The translations under genes and the position numbers were made by a program. A model generated the notes under the pieces. It had not been told where the DNA came from and searched no databases. It saw nothing but the letters and a program-made list of their open reading frames with translations. This document shows, in pieces, positions 8,533 to 17,217 of a stretch of DNA of 64,000 nucleotides. The DNA is taken from NCBI RefSeq assembly GCF_000390185.1, contig NZ_AQHR01000107.1, forward strand, positions 91,527-155,526, given 5' to 3'. Within the stretch, counting starts at the first letter, position 1. The number at the start of each line of letters is the position of its first letter. The stretch comes from Lunatimonas lonarensis. GTDB lineage: Bacteria > Bacteroidota > Bacteroidia > Cytophagales > Cyclobacteriaceae.

Positions 8533-10122
8533 TTAGTAGCCTTGGTTTTGTGTAAGTGTGGGGTTGGCGGTAAGATCCGCCGCGGGCAATGGGTACAGGT
8601 CTCTGTAGGCGGGCGTGGAAGCTCCGCTGACATCACCACCTTTCCATTGCCATAAATAGGCCCCGCCGGAAAACCGTCCAAAGCGAATCAGGTCTGTTCG
8701 ACGCTGGGCTTCCCACTTCAGTTCCCTGGCACGCTCGTCCAGAATAAAATCCAACGTGAGCTCTGCTTGGGAAATATTCCCGGATGCGTCTCCATAAGCC
8801 CGCTCTCTCAGCTGGTTGATGTAGGCCAAAGCAGCTTGCTGAGATCCTCCCGAACCGCCCCGTAAAACTGCTTCGGCATACATCAGGAAGGCATCTGCCA
8901 GTCGAAACATCGGAAAATCTACCGACACTTGGTCATTTACCGGGCCCGGAGGTCGAACGCCCTGCCGGGTTACATTTCGGAATTTTATCACGCCGTATCC
9001 ATCCGTAAACTGACCGATGTTCTCAATCTCTTTCTGCTGGCCATCGGTATGGAAGCGGCCTCGGCTATCGGTTGCTCCATCTGTCGTTGGGAAAAGGTCC
9101 ACGAGCTGTGGTCTCGCCCGAAGGCCCTGCCATCCTCCTGGTATACCAAAATCCTCCCGATTCATACTGCCTCCCACCGCTGCATTGACCAAAAACGTAG
9201 TTCCTCCAAAGGAAGTCGTATTCACCAAATCAAAAGCAATGGGGAAAATAATCTCTCCGGAGAGGTCATTGTCGGCAAAAAACAAATGCTCGTAGTTAGG
9301 TTCGAGGGAAAAACCCGCATCGATGACCTGGCCCAAATAGGTGATTGCATCCGTATAGCGGTTTTCTCCCGCATATACCTCCGCATTTAGGTATAGCTTA
9401 GCCAACAACATCATGGCGGCTGCTTGGTCTGCCCGCGCATATTCATTCTGCCTCGGTGCCACCAGTTGGGGAATAATCTCCAACAACTCTCCTTCAATAT
9501 AGGAAAACAAATCTCCTCTCTCTATCTGGGAGGGGAAAAATGATCCAACTGGATTTTCCTCGGTCACGAAAGGGACGTTGCCGTAAAGATCCAGGGCGTG
9601 GTAATAGCTCAATGCCCGTAGAAACCTGGCCTCATTTCGGAAAAGCACCGCTTGATCCCTGTCTCCACCAGCAATCCCCCTCGCTGTGAGGTTTTCGTCG
9701 CTGAGTTCCCGTATATACTCATTTGCCAGCGTAATCTGGTAAAAAATCCGGTAGTACATAGCGGCAATAAAGCCATTGTCCGATGACCAGGTCATTGTAT
9801 TCAGCGTGGGCAGTCCTTCGTCGTTCCAGCCAATGATTGCCTCGTCTGTGGGAAGCTGCTGTAGCTTCCATAGCGCGCGCAGGTAGGTGGAAGCACCCTC
9901 GTCTTGACCACCAATATCTCCTCTACCTGCCGGACCCTGCTGACCGCTAAGGGCCAGGCCGCCATAGATCTTGGCAAGCACGGACTTGTAATTGGAAAAA
10001 TCCTCATACACTTGCAGAGAAGTCACTTCATTGTAGGGTTCTAGGTCTAAGTCATTACAGGCACCTAGCGAGGCGACAATGGCCCCGATTCCAATCCATT
10101 TATATACGATTGATAGTTTCAT
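8533..10122 (-). CDS. susD: SusD/RagB family nutrient-binding lipoprotein
   Basis: Surface lipoprotein that forms the lid of the SusC transporter and binds the glycan. The lipobox is VASLGAC with Cys22. The tetratricopeptide-rich helical core typical of RagB/SusD is visible, for example RNEARFLRALSYYHALDLYGNVPFVTEENP at about 165-195 and AAAMMLLAKLYLNAEVYAG. The C-terminal RagB part holds ERARELKWEAQRRTDLIRFGRF. Full length at 529 residues. It follows susC by 18 nt, the invariant SusC-SusD order. With GH13, GH31 and SusE beside it, the substrate is most likely an alpha-glucan. Confidence 0.96.
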   Translation of the reverse strand: MKLSIVYKWIGIGAIVASLGACNDLDLEPYNEVTSLQVYEDFSNYKSVLAKIYGGLALSGQQGPAGRGDIGGQDEGASTYLRALWKLQQLPTDEAIIGWNDEGLPTLNTMTWSSDNGFIAAMYYRIFYQITLANEYIRELSDENLTARGIAGGDRDQAVLFRNEARFLRALSYYHALDLYGNVPFVTEENPVGSFFPSQIERGDLFSYIEGELLEIIPQLVAPRQNEYARADQAAAMMLLAKLYLNAEVYAGENRYTDAITYLGQVIDAGFSLEPNYEHLFFADNDLSGEIIFPIAFDLVNTTSFGGTTFLVNAAVGGSMNREDFGIPGGWQGLRARPQLVDLFPTTDGATDSRGRFHTDGQQKEIENIGQFTDGYGVIKFRNVTRQGVRPPGPVNDQVSVDFPMFRLADAFLMYAEAVLRGGSGGSQQAALAYINQLRERAYGDASGNISQAELTLDFILDERARELKWEAQRRTDLIRFGRFSGGAYLWQWKGGDVSGASTPAYRDLYPLPAADLTANPTLTQNQGY

Positions 10123-10140
10123 AGTAGTTTCAGGTTTATG

Positions 10141-13086
10141 TTAAAAGCCCAGATTTAAACCCAGCGACACAATGCGTGGAAGTGGATAAAAGTTGTTGTC
10201 GATTCCTCCGGGTATCTCTGGATCCACACCTTGATAATTGGTGATCACAAATGCATTTTGGACCGTCGCATTTACTTGCAGCGTATACCCTTTCTGGTTC
10301 AGGCTGCCAAAATTGTAACCGAGGCTGATGTTCTCCATTCGCAGAAAAGAAGCATCCTCCAGGTAATAGTTGGAACGCAAGCGCTGGGTTTGAAAATTGG
10401 TGTTCAATACGCTTGCATGCATGTTCGCTAGGTAATCCGGAAATCGGAGGTTTTGGTATGCTCCGTTTGCTGAGGCGACGTTGTTGTAGGCCTTTGCCCC
10501 CAGATTGCCCCTCAGTACAAATCCCAAATCCCACTGCTTGTATTTCATCTTGGAGTTGATTCCGAAAAAATAACGGGCGTCTGGAAAACCATCCCGAAAG
10601 AGATCTTGCTCATTGATTATCCCGTCGCCGTTTCGGTCCACATACAGGTTTTCGACCGGAGCCCCAGTTTGGTCGTACACTTGCTGCCATACAAAAAAGG
10701 AGGAGGGCTGAAAGCCCACGGTATGAACCTGCACGGTATTGCCGGTACCACCTGAGATTCCTCCCACCAAGATACCTACGGCATCCTCCTCCACATTACT
10801 TAGGCTAATAATGGTATTTCGGTTGTAGGTAAAATTAGCCCCCAAGTTCCAAGAAAAGGACGGAGTTCGGACAATGTTATAGGTAAAAGAAGCCTCAAGC
10901 CCCCGGTTCTCGATGTTTCCCACATTGGTAAAAAGCAGATTGGTCAGGTTGGTGCCTGCGGGAACCGGGATAACTGCAAGCAAGTCATTGGTGCGCTTGA
11001 AATAGTAGTCCAAACTTCCGTATCCCCTGCCGTCAAACAATTCAAAATCCAATCCTGCATTATAGGTTACTGTTTCCTCCCATTTGATGTTCCTATCGTA
11101 TCCCTCGGGACGAAGCATAGTATAATAGGTTTCACCAAATCGGTACCTTGCAGCATCGTCGCTGAGGGTATACCTGGGAAGAAACGGAAAAAAGGAACCT
11201 ATGTCCTGCTGCCCGGTTACTCCATACCCCAGTCGCAACTTAAGGTCCGTAAGGGTTGTATTGTCTTTCAGGATGTCCTCTTCGCTGATTCTCCACGCAG
11301 CCGCAAGGGACGGGAATACCCCCCACCTTGTCTCTGGGCTAAACCGGGAAGAACCGTCGTACCTAACCGTGGCAGTTAAGAGGTATTTATCTGAAAGGCT
11401 GTAATTTACTCTACCAAAATAGGAGATCAGCCTATTTTGAGGCCTGGTCTCAACGCCAGCGGGCGTCAGCACATCACCGGCTTCGTTAAGCCTGTCAAAC
11501 GTGGGGTTCTTTACCAAAAAATCCTGAAAGGAATAACCCAGCGTAGCATCCAGTCTACCATAGCGCTCGAAGTTTCCGGCATAGCTAAAATAAAAGTCTG
11601 AAAGAAGGTTTTGTTTATACTGTTCATAAACGGCTATGGAACCTCCTTCATTGATACCAGCCGCTGCGGTAGAGGGAATATAGGTTCTTCCACTACTTTG
11701 ACTGATATCGTAACCTAGGTTTAGGTTGGCCTTCAGACCAGTTACAAACGGGATAGCGTAGTCCAGTTGAAGGTTTCCGATACTTCGCTGTACCTCGCCT
11801 AGGTCGTCTCGCTGTTCCAAAAGTCCCAGCGGATTTCTGGGTGCCAAGGTTTGGGGCGTCCCATTGGCGTTTCGCCACTCCCAATACCCACCGATCCCTT
11901 CCGGGTCATACACCGGCTGGGTAGGATCAAACACCACAGCCGCTCCAATGGCTCCCTGATCCGCAAACCGGCTTTTGGTGTGCACACCTTTCAAATTCAA
12001 GTTTACTTTAAGCTGGTCACCAAATAACGAGGGCGATAGTGAAAGACCCGCTGTAGTTCGCTCGATGTTATCAGTCTTAAGTATCCCATCCTGGTGCAGG
12101 TAACCAGCGCTTACGCGAAACGGCATATCCCTAATCGCACCGGATACACTTACATTGTTATCGAATGCAAGCGCGTTTTGATAAATCTCACGTTGCCAAT
12201 CGGTGTTGGCGTCTCCCATCAGGGCCTGCTGTTGTGGCGTGGTATGCGTCATTGCTGCCTCGCGGAACTGCTCCGCATCCAACACGTTGATCAGTCGGGT
12301 TGGCTGCGAAACTGAGGCCAACGTACTCACACTGACACGGGTAGGCTGGCCCTTTTTCCCTTTCTTGGTGGTGATTAGTATAACTCCATTGGAAGCCCTG
12401 GAACCATAGATCGCCGTTGCCGACGCATCTTTGAGGATGTCCATGGCCTCGATATCGTTTGGGTTCAAGAAGTTCAGCGGGTTGGAGGTTCCCGACACGC
12501 CGGAGTTGTCCAATGGCACACCATCAATTACGATCAAGGGGTCATTGGTGGCATTGAGGGAAGATCCCCCGCGAATTCGAATACGTCCTCCAGATCCAGG
12601 TCGTCCCCCGTTTGGAGTGATTTGTACACCGGCCACTTTACCGGTGATCAACTGCTCGGCGTTGGTGACCTGTCCCACGTTAAAGTCTTCTCTTGTCACA
12701 GATCCTACCGAACCGGTGATATCCGCTTTCCGTTGGGTACCATAGCCCACTACCACCACTTCGTCCAATTGCTTTAATGCCCCCTGTAGGGACACATCGA
12801 CAATGGACCGGTTACCCACTACCACCTCCTGTGGTTGAAAGCCTATAAATGAAAACAATAAGGTGGCTTCTGACGAGGGCACTTCGATCGAATAGGTTCC
12901 ATCTATATCGGTGGTGGTACCCGTAGAGGAACCTTTGATCAGCACATTGACAAAGGGGAGTTCTTCTCCTGAATCAGCATCAGTTACCTGCCCCGTGACG
13001 GTTCTGTTTTGGGAATAGGCCTGTAAGCTTAAAAATATTCCCAGAAAGCATACCAGAATAGGTATGGGGGTGTTTACTTTTCTCAT
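10141..13086 (-). CDS. susC: SusC/RagA family TonB-linked outer-membrane transporter
   Basis: TonB-dependent channel that imports oligosaccharides across the outer membrane with SusD. From the ATG at 13086 (MRKVNTPIP) it has a signal peptide, a CarboxypepD_reg-like domain (GQVTDADSGEELPFVNVLIKGSS), the TonB-box-like segment LDEVVVVGYGTQ, a plug domain with GGRPGSGGRIRIRGGSSLN, and a 22-strand barrel to the C-terminal aromatic LGLNLGF. It has 981 residues. An upstream GTG/TTG-type extension to 13122 would precede the signal peptide and is rejected. It is first gene of the leftward operon. Confidence 0.96.
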   Translation of the reverse strand: MRKVNTPIPILVCFLGIFLSLQAYSQNRTVTGQVTDADSGEELPFVNVLIKGSSTGTTTDIDGTYSIEVPSSEATLLFSFIGFQPQEVVVGNRSIVDVSLQGALKQLDEVVVVGYGTQRKADITGSVGSVTREDFNVGQVTNAEQLITGKVAGVQITPNGGRPGSGGRIRIRGGSSLNATNDPLIVIDGVPLDNSGVSGTSNPLNFLNPNDIEAMDILKDASATAIYGSRASNGVILITTKKGKKGQPTRVSVSTLASVSQPTRLINVLDAEQFREAAMTHTTPQQQALMGDANTDWQREIYQNALAFDNNVSVSGAIRDMPFRVSAGYLHQDGILKTDNIERTTAGLSLSPSLFGDQLKVNLNLKGVHTKSRFADQGAIGAAVVFDPTQPVYDPEGIGGYWEWRNANGTPQTLAPRNPLGLLEQRDDLGEVQRSIGNLQLDYAIPFVTGLKANLNLGYDISQSSGRTYIPSTAAAGINEGGSIAVYEQYKQNLLSDFYFSYAGNFERYGRLDATLGYSFQDFLVKNPTFDRLNEAGDVLTPAGVETRPQNRLISYFGRVNYSLSDKYLLTATVRYDGSSRFSPETRWGVFPSLAAAWRISEEDILKDNTTLTDLKLRLGYGVTGQQDIGSFFPFLPRYTLSDDAARYRFGETYYTMLRPEGYDRNIKWEETVTYNAGLDFELFDGRGYGSLDYYFKRTNDLLAVIPVPAGTNLTNLLFTNVGNIENRGLEASFTYNIVRTPSFSWNLGANFTYNRNTIISLSNVEEDAVGILVGGISGGTGNTVQVHTVGFQPSSFFVWQQVYDQTGAPVENLYVDRNGDGIINEQDLFRDGFPDARYFFGINSKMKYKQWDLGFVLRGNLGAKAYNNVASANGAYQNLRFPDYLANMHASVLNTNFQTQRLRSNYYLEDASFLRMENISLGYNFGSLNQKGYTLQVNATVQNAFVITNYQGVDPEIPGGIDNNFYPLPRIVSLGLNLGF

Positions 13087-13441
13087 GTAAGTTATGGTTG
13101 GATTTACTTCATTAATTAACAAGAAAACTCAATCGAAATATCACTATTTTTTACAGCTATTATTACAATAGTACTGTATCAGTAGACTCCGGATCTGAGA
13201 TTCTATAAATGAGTTTACCATTTTTTTGACGAATGCAAGTGACAAAATCAGATTATTTCAGACGCTAGGACCGAGAATTTTTATGCAAACGAAACCGCAA
13301 ACGTTTGCGTAAACTCAAAAATTTTCTAAAAATTGGCCAACAAATGGCTCTGTCTCCCCCAACTGAATCAAAAACTTACCTATCTTGGGTAGGCCAAACA
13401 CAACCATCAGAAATCAGGTAAATCTTGATAAAATACTACAT
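13087..13441. other. Divergent control region of the glucan locus
   Basis: The 443 nt between the susC and lacI start codons hold no gene apart from the small leader ORF at 13442. They contain one perfect LacI-type operator (13296-13309) and a preceding TTTTTATGCAAACGA that recurs before the GH31 gene. I found no full TTTG-N19-TAnnTTTG promoter on either strand. TATCTTGG near 13380 on the plus strand is only a partial match for lacI. Confidence 0.6.
13296..13309. promoter_or_regulatory. Predicted LacI-family operator O1
   Basis: CGCAAACGTTTGCG is a perfect 14-nt palindrome with the central CG of LacI/GalR-type operators. It lies 210 nt from the susC start and 221 nt from the lacI start, so one bound dimer could affect both directions. 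The adjacent lacI gene is the likely source of the repressor. Confidence 0.8.
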
Positions 13442-13525
13442 ATGAAATCGATCCTTACTTCCGGAAGGCAGGGATTCCTTCCCTATAAACTGGGACAGGA
13501 CCTGACCATTGAAAAACAATTATAA
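13442..13525 (+). CDS. Possible lacI leader peptide (27 residues)
   Basis: A small open frame that starts ATGAAATCGATC and ends KQL-TAA, four bases before the lacI ATG. Its stop codon is inside the 33-nt leader cassette. The opening ATGAAATCGA is the same as the start of the mini-ORFs in the palindromic elements before pccB and rplO. An inverted repeat (GGAAGG ... CCTTCC) lies within it. No known family is recognised. It may be a translated leader that couples to lacI, or the frame may be fortuitous. Confidence 0.35.
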   Translation: MKSILTSGRQGFLPYKLGQDLTIEKQL

Positions 13526-13535
13526 ACACATGAAA
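13503..13535 (+). repeat. 33-nt leader cassette before lacI
   Basis: TGACC, then 22 nt ending AAAAACAATTATAAACAC, then ATGAAA with the lacI start codon at 13530. Its last 23 nt are identical to those of the susE cassette. Confidence 0.85.
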
Positions 13536-14555
13536 ACAGGGCAAAGCACCATCAAAGACATTGCCAAGGCGCTGAAGGTTTCACCGTCCACGGTATCACG
13601 GGCACTGAAAGACTACCCCGGGATCAGTGAGGAAACCAAAGCCAAGGTGAAGCAACTCGCTGAAGCACTGAATTACCGCCCCAACGCCGTTGCATTGAGC
13701 CTGCGCAAAAGACGCTCCTATACACTAGGGGTTATCATACCGGAGGTGGTCCACTTTTTCTTCTCTACGGTAATAAGTGGAATAGAAGAAGCAGCCATTG
13801 CAAACGGGTATAATGTCATCCTTTGCCAAACCAACGAAGATTATAGCCGAGAGGTAAAGATGGTGGAAACGATGGTCTCCAACCAAATCGATGGATTACT
13901 GGTAAGCCACTCCAGAAACACCGAAGATTTTAACCATTTTCAAACGCTTCTGGACAACCATTTCCCGATCGTTTTTTTTGATAGGATTCCCAAATTAGCA
14001 ACGACGGCCAACGTAATCGTGGACGATTTTCAAGGTGCCCATGACGCAACGAAACACCTGATTTCGCAGGGATATAGAGACATTCTCCATTTGGCAGGGC
14101 CCCTAAACCTGGCAATCAGCCAAAACCGTCGGGCAGGGTATCAACAGGCTATGAAGGACGCCGGTATCCACCACCCAGATGCCCGGGTAATTGAGTGTCC
14201 AAGTGGCACTGTCGAAGAAAGCGTGGCCATTTGCCTGGAGGTGTTTTCCCAACCAGATCGCCCAGATGGTATTTTCGCATCCAATGACGTTGCCGCTGCG
14301 GGAGGAATACAGGCCCTGAAGGAACTTGGCATACAAGTTCCGGGAGAGGTCGGTGTAGTCGGATTCAGCAATTGGCAGTTTAGCAGTATGATAGAACCGC
14401 CTATGTCCTCGGTAATGCAGCCAGGGTTTTTGATGGGAGAAGCCGCCACCAAAAAGCTGCTCAACTTCATAGAAACGGAAAGCTATGAAGCGGGAACGAC
14501 GGTTTTAAAGACTGAATTGATACCTCGACGAAGTTCCCACCCAAAAAAATGTTGA
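13530..14555 (+). CDS. LacI family transcriptional regulator
   Basis: DNA-binding repressor with a sugar-sensing domain. From ATG 13530 (MKTGQSTIKDIAKALKV) it has the LacI helix-turn-helix and hinge (residues about 5-58: VSPSTVSRALKDYPGISEETK, then LNYRPNAVALSLR), followed by a periplasmic-binding-protein-like domain (TLGVIIPEVVHFFFSTVISG through PDGIFASNDVAAAGGIQAL). It has 341 residues, a normal length. A TTG at 13509 is in frame but is a worse start than the cassette ATG. Two candidate operators flank the gene (13296 and 14575), which points to control of susC, lacI and GH31. The effector is probably maltose or a related sugar (inference). Confidence 0.93.
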   Translation: MKTGQSTIKDIAKALKVSPSTVSRALKDYPGISEETKAKVKQLAEALNYRPNAVALSLRKRRSYTLGVIIPEVVHFFFSTVISGIEEAAIANGYNVILCQTNEDYSREVKMVETMVSNQIDGLLVSHSRNTEDFNHFQTLLDNHFPIVFFDRIPKLATTANVIVDDFQGAHDATKHLISQGYRDILHLAGPLNLAISQNRRAGYQQAMKDAGIHHPDARVIECPSGTVEESVAICLEVFSQPDRPDGIFASNDVAAAGGIQALKELGIQVPGEVGVVGFSNWQFSSMIEPPMSSVMQPGFLMGEAATKKLLNFIETESYEAGTTVLKTELIPRRSSHPKKC

Positions 14556-14574
14556 TTTTTTTGCCGGTTTTTAT

Positions 14575-14586
14575 GCAAACGATTGA
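14575..14586. promoter_or_regulatory. Predicted LacI-family operator O2
   Basis: GCAAACGATTGA matches the core GCAAACGTTTGC of O1 at 10 of 12 positions. The upstream TTTTTATGCAAACGA is identical to the sequence just before O1. It lies 187 nt before the GH31 start. Confidence 0.55.
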
Positions 14587-14772
14587 AATGCACCGCGTTC
14601 AAGTCTTTTTACTTAAAACCACCAGAAAACGCTATTAATCACCCTCTACGGCAGTGTGGGCGAATTTTTTACTTTCATTTAACTCGCTAACTTGGGGCCA
14701 ACTAGTACGAATTACAACACCAAATCATCGCATCTAAATCGCATTTAAACAATGTAAACCCATTCATTGCCT

Positions 14773-17190
14773 ATGATACCGGTAACGCAGCAACACACCA
14801 TCATCTCCCCGGGGCCTATCAGAAATTGGGAAGTAACACCCTATGGAATAACCGGTCACACGGAAGATGCCATTTTTGCGATTCAGGTCTATGCAGATCA
14901 CACTATACGCGTGCAAGTGAGTCGCCACGAGGCCTTTTCTCCCAATCCCTATGCCGTCATCGCCAAACCTGTATCTGGCTTGTTTGAGTTTCGCTCCTCG
15001 CCTGACATCCTGTGGTTATCTACCAAGAAGATGACCGTAACCATTTCCCGAGAATGCTTTTCGCTGTCCTTTGCAACCCCTCAGGGTAAAGTACTCTGTG
15101 AGGACGATCCAGCCATCGGTATCAACTGGTTGGGAACAGAAGTGAGCTGCTATAAAAAGCTGCAGCCTTGGGAAAAATTTATTGGGTTAGGTGAAAAGAC
15201 CGGAGGGCTGAACCGCTGGGGAAAAGCCTACACCAACTGGAATACGGACAGCTTCGGGTACGGCATTGATGCTGACCCCTTATACCTCTCAGTCCCTTTC
15301 TATATCGGACTAAACGGAGGAAAAGCCTACGGCATATTCTTCGACAACCCCCATAAATCGGTCTTCAATTTTGGAGCCAGTAACAACCGGTTCAGCTATT
15401 TCAGCGCAGAGGATGGCGACTTGGACTATTATTTTTTCCACGAAGACTCCGTGGCATCCATCATTCAGGCCTATACCCAGCTTACTGGCAGAATGGAGAT
15501 GCCACCCCTATGGTCATTGGGATACCAACAATGCCGTTATTCCTATTACCCGGATCGCGAGGTGCTACGATTGGCAGAAACTTTCCGCGAAAAAGAAATT
15601 CCTGCTGACGTGATCTATTTGGACATCCATCACATGGAAAAATACAAGGTGTTTACCTTTGACGGCAAAACCTTTCCTGATCCGGCTGCTATGATCAAAA
15701 GTCTGAAGGAACGTGGATTTAAGGTGGTGGTAATACTGGATCCCGGCATTAAAAATGATCCAAATTACGCTCCCTATTTGGAAGGGATTGAGCAAGGGCT
15801 TTTTATACGTTATCCGGATCAAGTGCCGTACGAAGGACACGTCTGGCCGGGCTGGTGTGCCTTTCCTGATTTCACCAACCCGGCTGCGAGGGCGTGGTGG
15901 GCGAACAAACTCTCCTTTTACAGCTCCTTGGGAGTAGACGGCTTCTGGACAGACATGAACGAACCTGCCACTTGGGGCCAGCACATGCCAAACATCATTG
16001 AGTTTCACTTTGAGGGAGAACAGTGCAGTCACCGCAAGGCACGAAACATATACGGCATGCAGATGGCCCGAAGTACTCGGGAAGGATCACTGCAACATGC
16101 GGATAATAAAAGACCTTTTGTTCTCTCACGATCCGGATATGCCGGTATCCAACGGGATGCAGCCGTATGGACCGGAGACAATGTGGCCTCCGACGAGCAC
16201 ATGCTGGCGGGGATCCGACTGGTAAACAGCCTGGGATTGAGCGGTGTTTCTTTTTCCGGTTTTGACGTAGGCGGTTTTGCGGGGAACACCAACCCAAAGC
16301 TATTTGCCAGATGGATCAGTCTTGGTGCCTTTTCGCCGCTATTCAGAGCGCATTCTATGATCAACAGCAACGATTCCGAGCCGTGGTCATTTGGAGAGGA
16401 AGTCGAAGAAATCGCGAAAAACTACATCCGATTGCGATACAAGCTTCTTCCGACCATTTATGCCGCTTTCTACAAAAGTTGCTCCAGCGGGCTTCCTGTA
16501 GCTAAAAGCCTCGCCATTGACTACGCCTTTGATGATCGGGTTTTCCAAGGGCCCTTCGATAATCAATACCTGTTTTGTGATAAATTTTTGGTGGTTCCGG
16601 TCGAAAGTTTTCGGCCCGTCACCAAGGTCTTTCTGCCCGAAGGGAAATGGTACTATTTGTTCAACTCCCAACCCGTAGACGGCAATCAGGTCTGTTATTG
16701 GGAATGTCCACTGAGCTACCTCCCCGTATTCGTGAAAGCCGGGAGTATCGTGGCTCTGCAGGAACCTGTAAACCATACAGGAGAAGCCCACGACGGAATT
16801 CTCCATTTGCATGTATATCATGGATCAGGCACGAGCAATCATCTCCACTACGAGGATGATGGAAGCACGTTGGACTATAGAAATAATGCCTATTTCAAAA
16901 GAAATTTGTTATTTGACCATTCACACAAAGTGCTTATTTTTGAAGAGTCCCGCGGCAACTACAAATCTAAGTTCCATACGGTAAAAATTTATTTCCATGG
17001 ATTTGGGGAAAACCAAGCTAGCGTGGGGGAGGTTATGAAGAAGTTAGAAAAAGAGGATGTCTCATTCTTGGATCGGATCAGCGATTTTGATCCATTTCCA
17101 GACAATCGGCACCCGTACCATCAATGCGAGGATACCCGAACGCTGACTATTCCGCATCCACCTGCCAAGCTGACCATCACACTACATTAA
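14773..17190 (+). CDS. GH31 family alpha-glucosidase
   Basis: Retaining alpha-glucosidase that would release glucose (or xylose) from non-reducing ends. It has an N-terminal beta-sandwich, then a (beta/alpha)8 barrel from about residue 240. The nucleophile is the Asp of DGFWTDMNEP (residue 394 from ATG 14773), and the acid/base is the Asp of AVWTGDN (residue 469). The C-terminal beta domains end with HPPAKLTITLH. It has 805 residues. No signal peptide is seen, so it is probably cytoplasmic. The TTG at 14767 is rejected in favour of the ATG. It lies between lacI and the MFS gene (27 nt), so the three are probably co-regulated. Confidence 0.93.
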   Translation: MIPVTQQHTIISPGPIRNWEVTPYGITGHTEDAIFAIQVYADHTIRVQVSRHEAFSPNPYAVIAKPVSGLFEFRSSPDILWLSTKKMTVTISRECFSLSFATPQGKVLCEDDPAIGINWLGTEVSCYKKLQPWEKFIGLGEKTGGLNRWGKAYTNWNTDSFGYGIDADPLYLSVPFYIGLNGGKAYGIFFDNPHKSVFNFGASNNRFSYFSAEDGDLDYYFFHEDSVASIIQAYTQLTGRMEMPPLWSLGYQQCRYSYYPDREVLRLAETFREKEIPADVIYLDIHHMEKYKVFTFDGKTFPDPAAMIKSLKERGFKVVVILDPGIKNDPNYAPYLEGIEQGLFIRYPDQVPYEGHVWPGWCAFPDFTNPAARAWWANKLSFYSSLGVDGFWTDMNEPATWGQHMPNIIEFHFEGEQCSHRKARNIYGMQMARSTREGSLQHADNKRPFVLSRSGYAGIQRDAAVWTGDNVASDEHMLAGIRLVNSLGLSGVSFSGFDVGGFAGNTNPKLFARWISLGAFSPLFRAHSMINSNDSEPWSFGEEVEEIAKNYIRLRYKLLPTIYAAFYKSCSSGLPVAKSLAIDYAFDDRVFQGPFDNQYLFCDKFLVVPVESFRPVTKVFLPEGKWYYLFNSQPVDGNQVCYWECPLSYLPVFVKAGSIVALQEPVNHTGEAHDGILHLHVYHGSGTSNHLHYEDDGSTLDYRNNAYFKRNLLFDHSHKVLIFEESRGNYKSKFHTVKIYFHGFGENQASVGEVMKKLEKEDVSFLDRISDFDPFPDNRHPYHQCEDTRTLTIPHPPAKLTITLH

Positions 17191-17217
17191 ACCAATAACG
17201 GGAATACCCTACTGCCG

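Noticed and set aside
8442..8681. 79-codon minus-strand open frame before susE
   Set aside because: Most of it overlaps the end of susD in another frame. Only its last 24 codons, starting MNTLSEGE, may matter as a leader and are mentioned with the cassette.
13370..13395. TATCTTGG as a lacI promoter
   Set aside because: One mismatch in the most conserved part of the -7 box and no TTTG at 19-20 nt, so it was not listed as a promoter.
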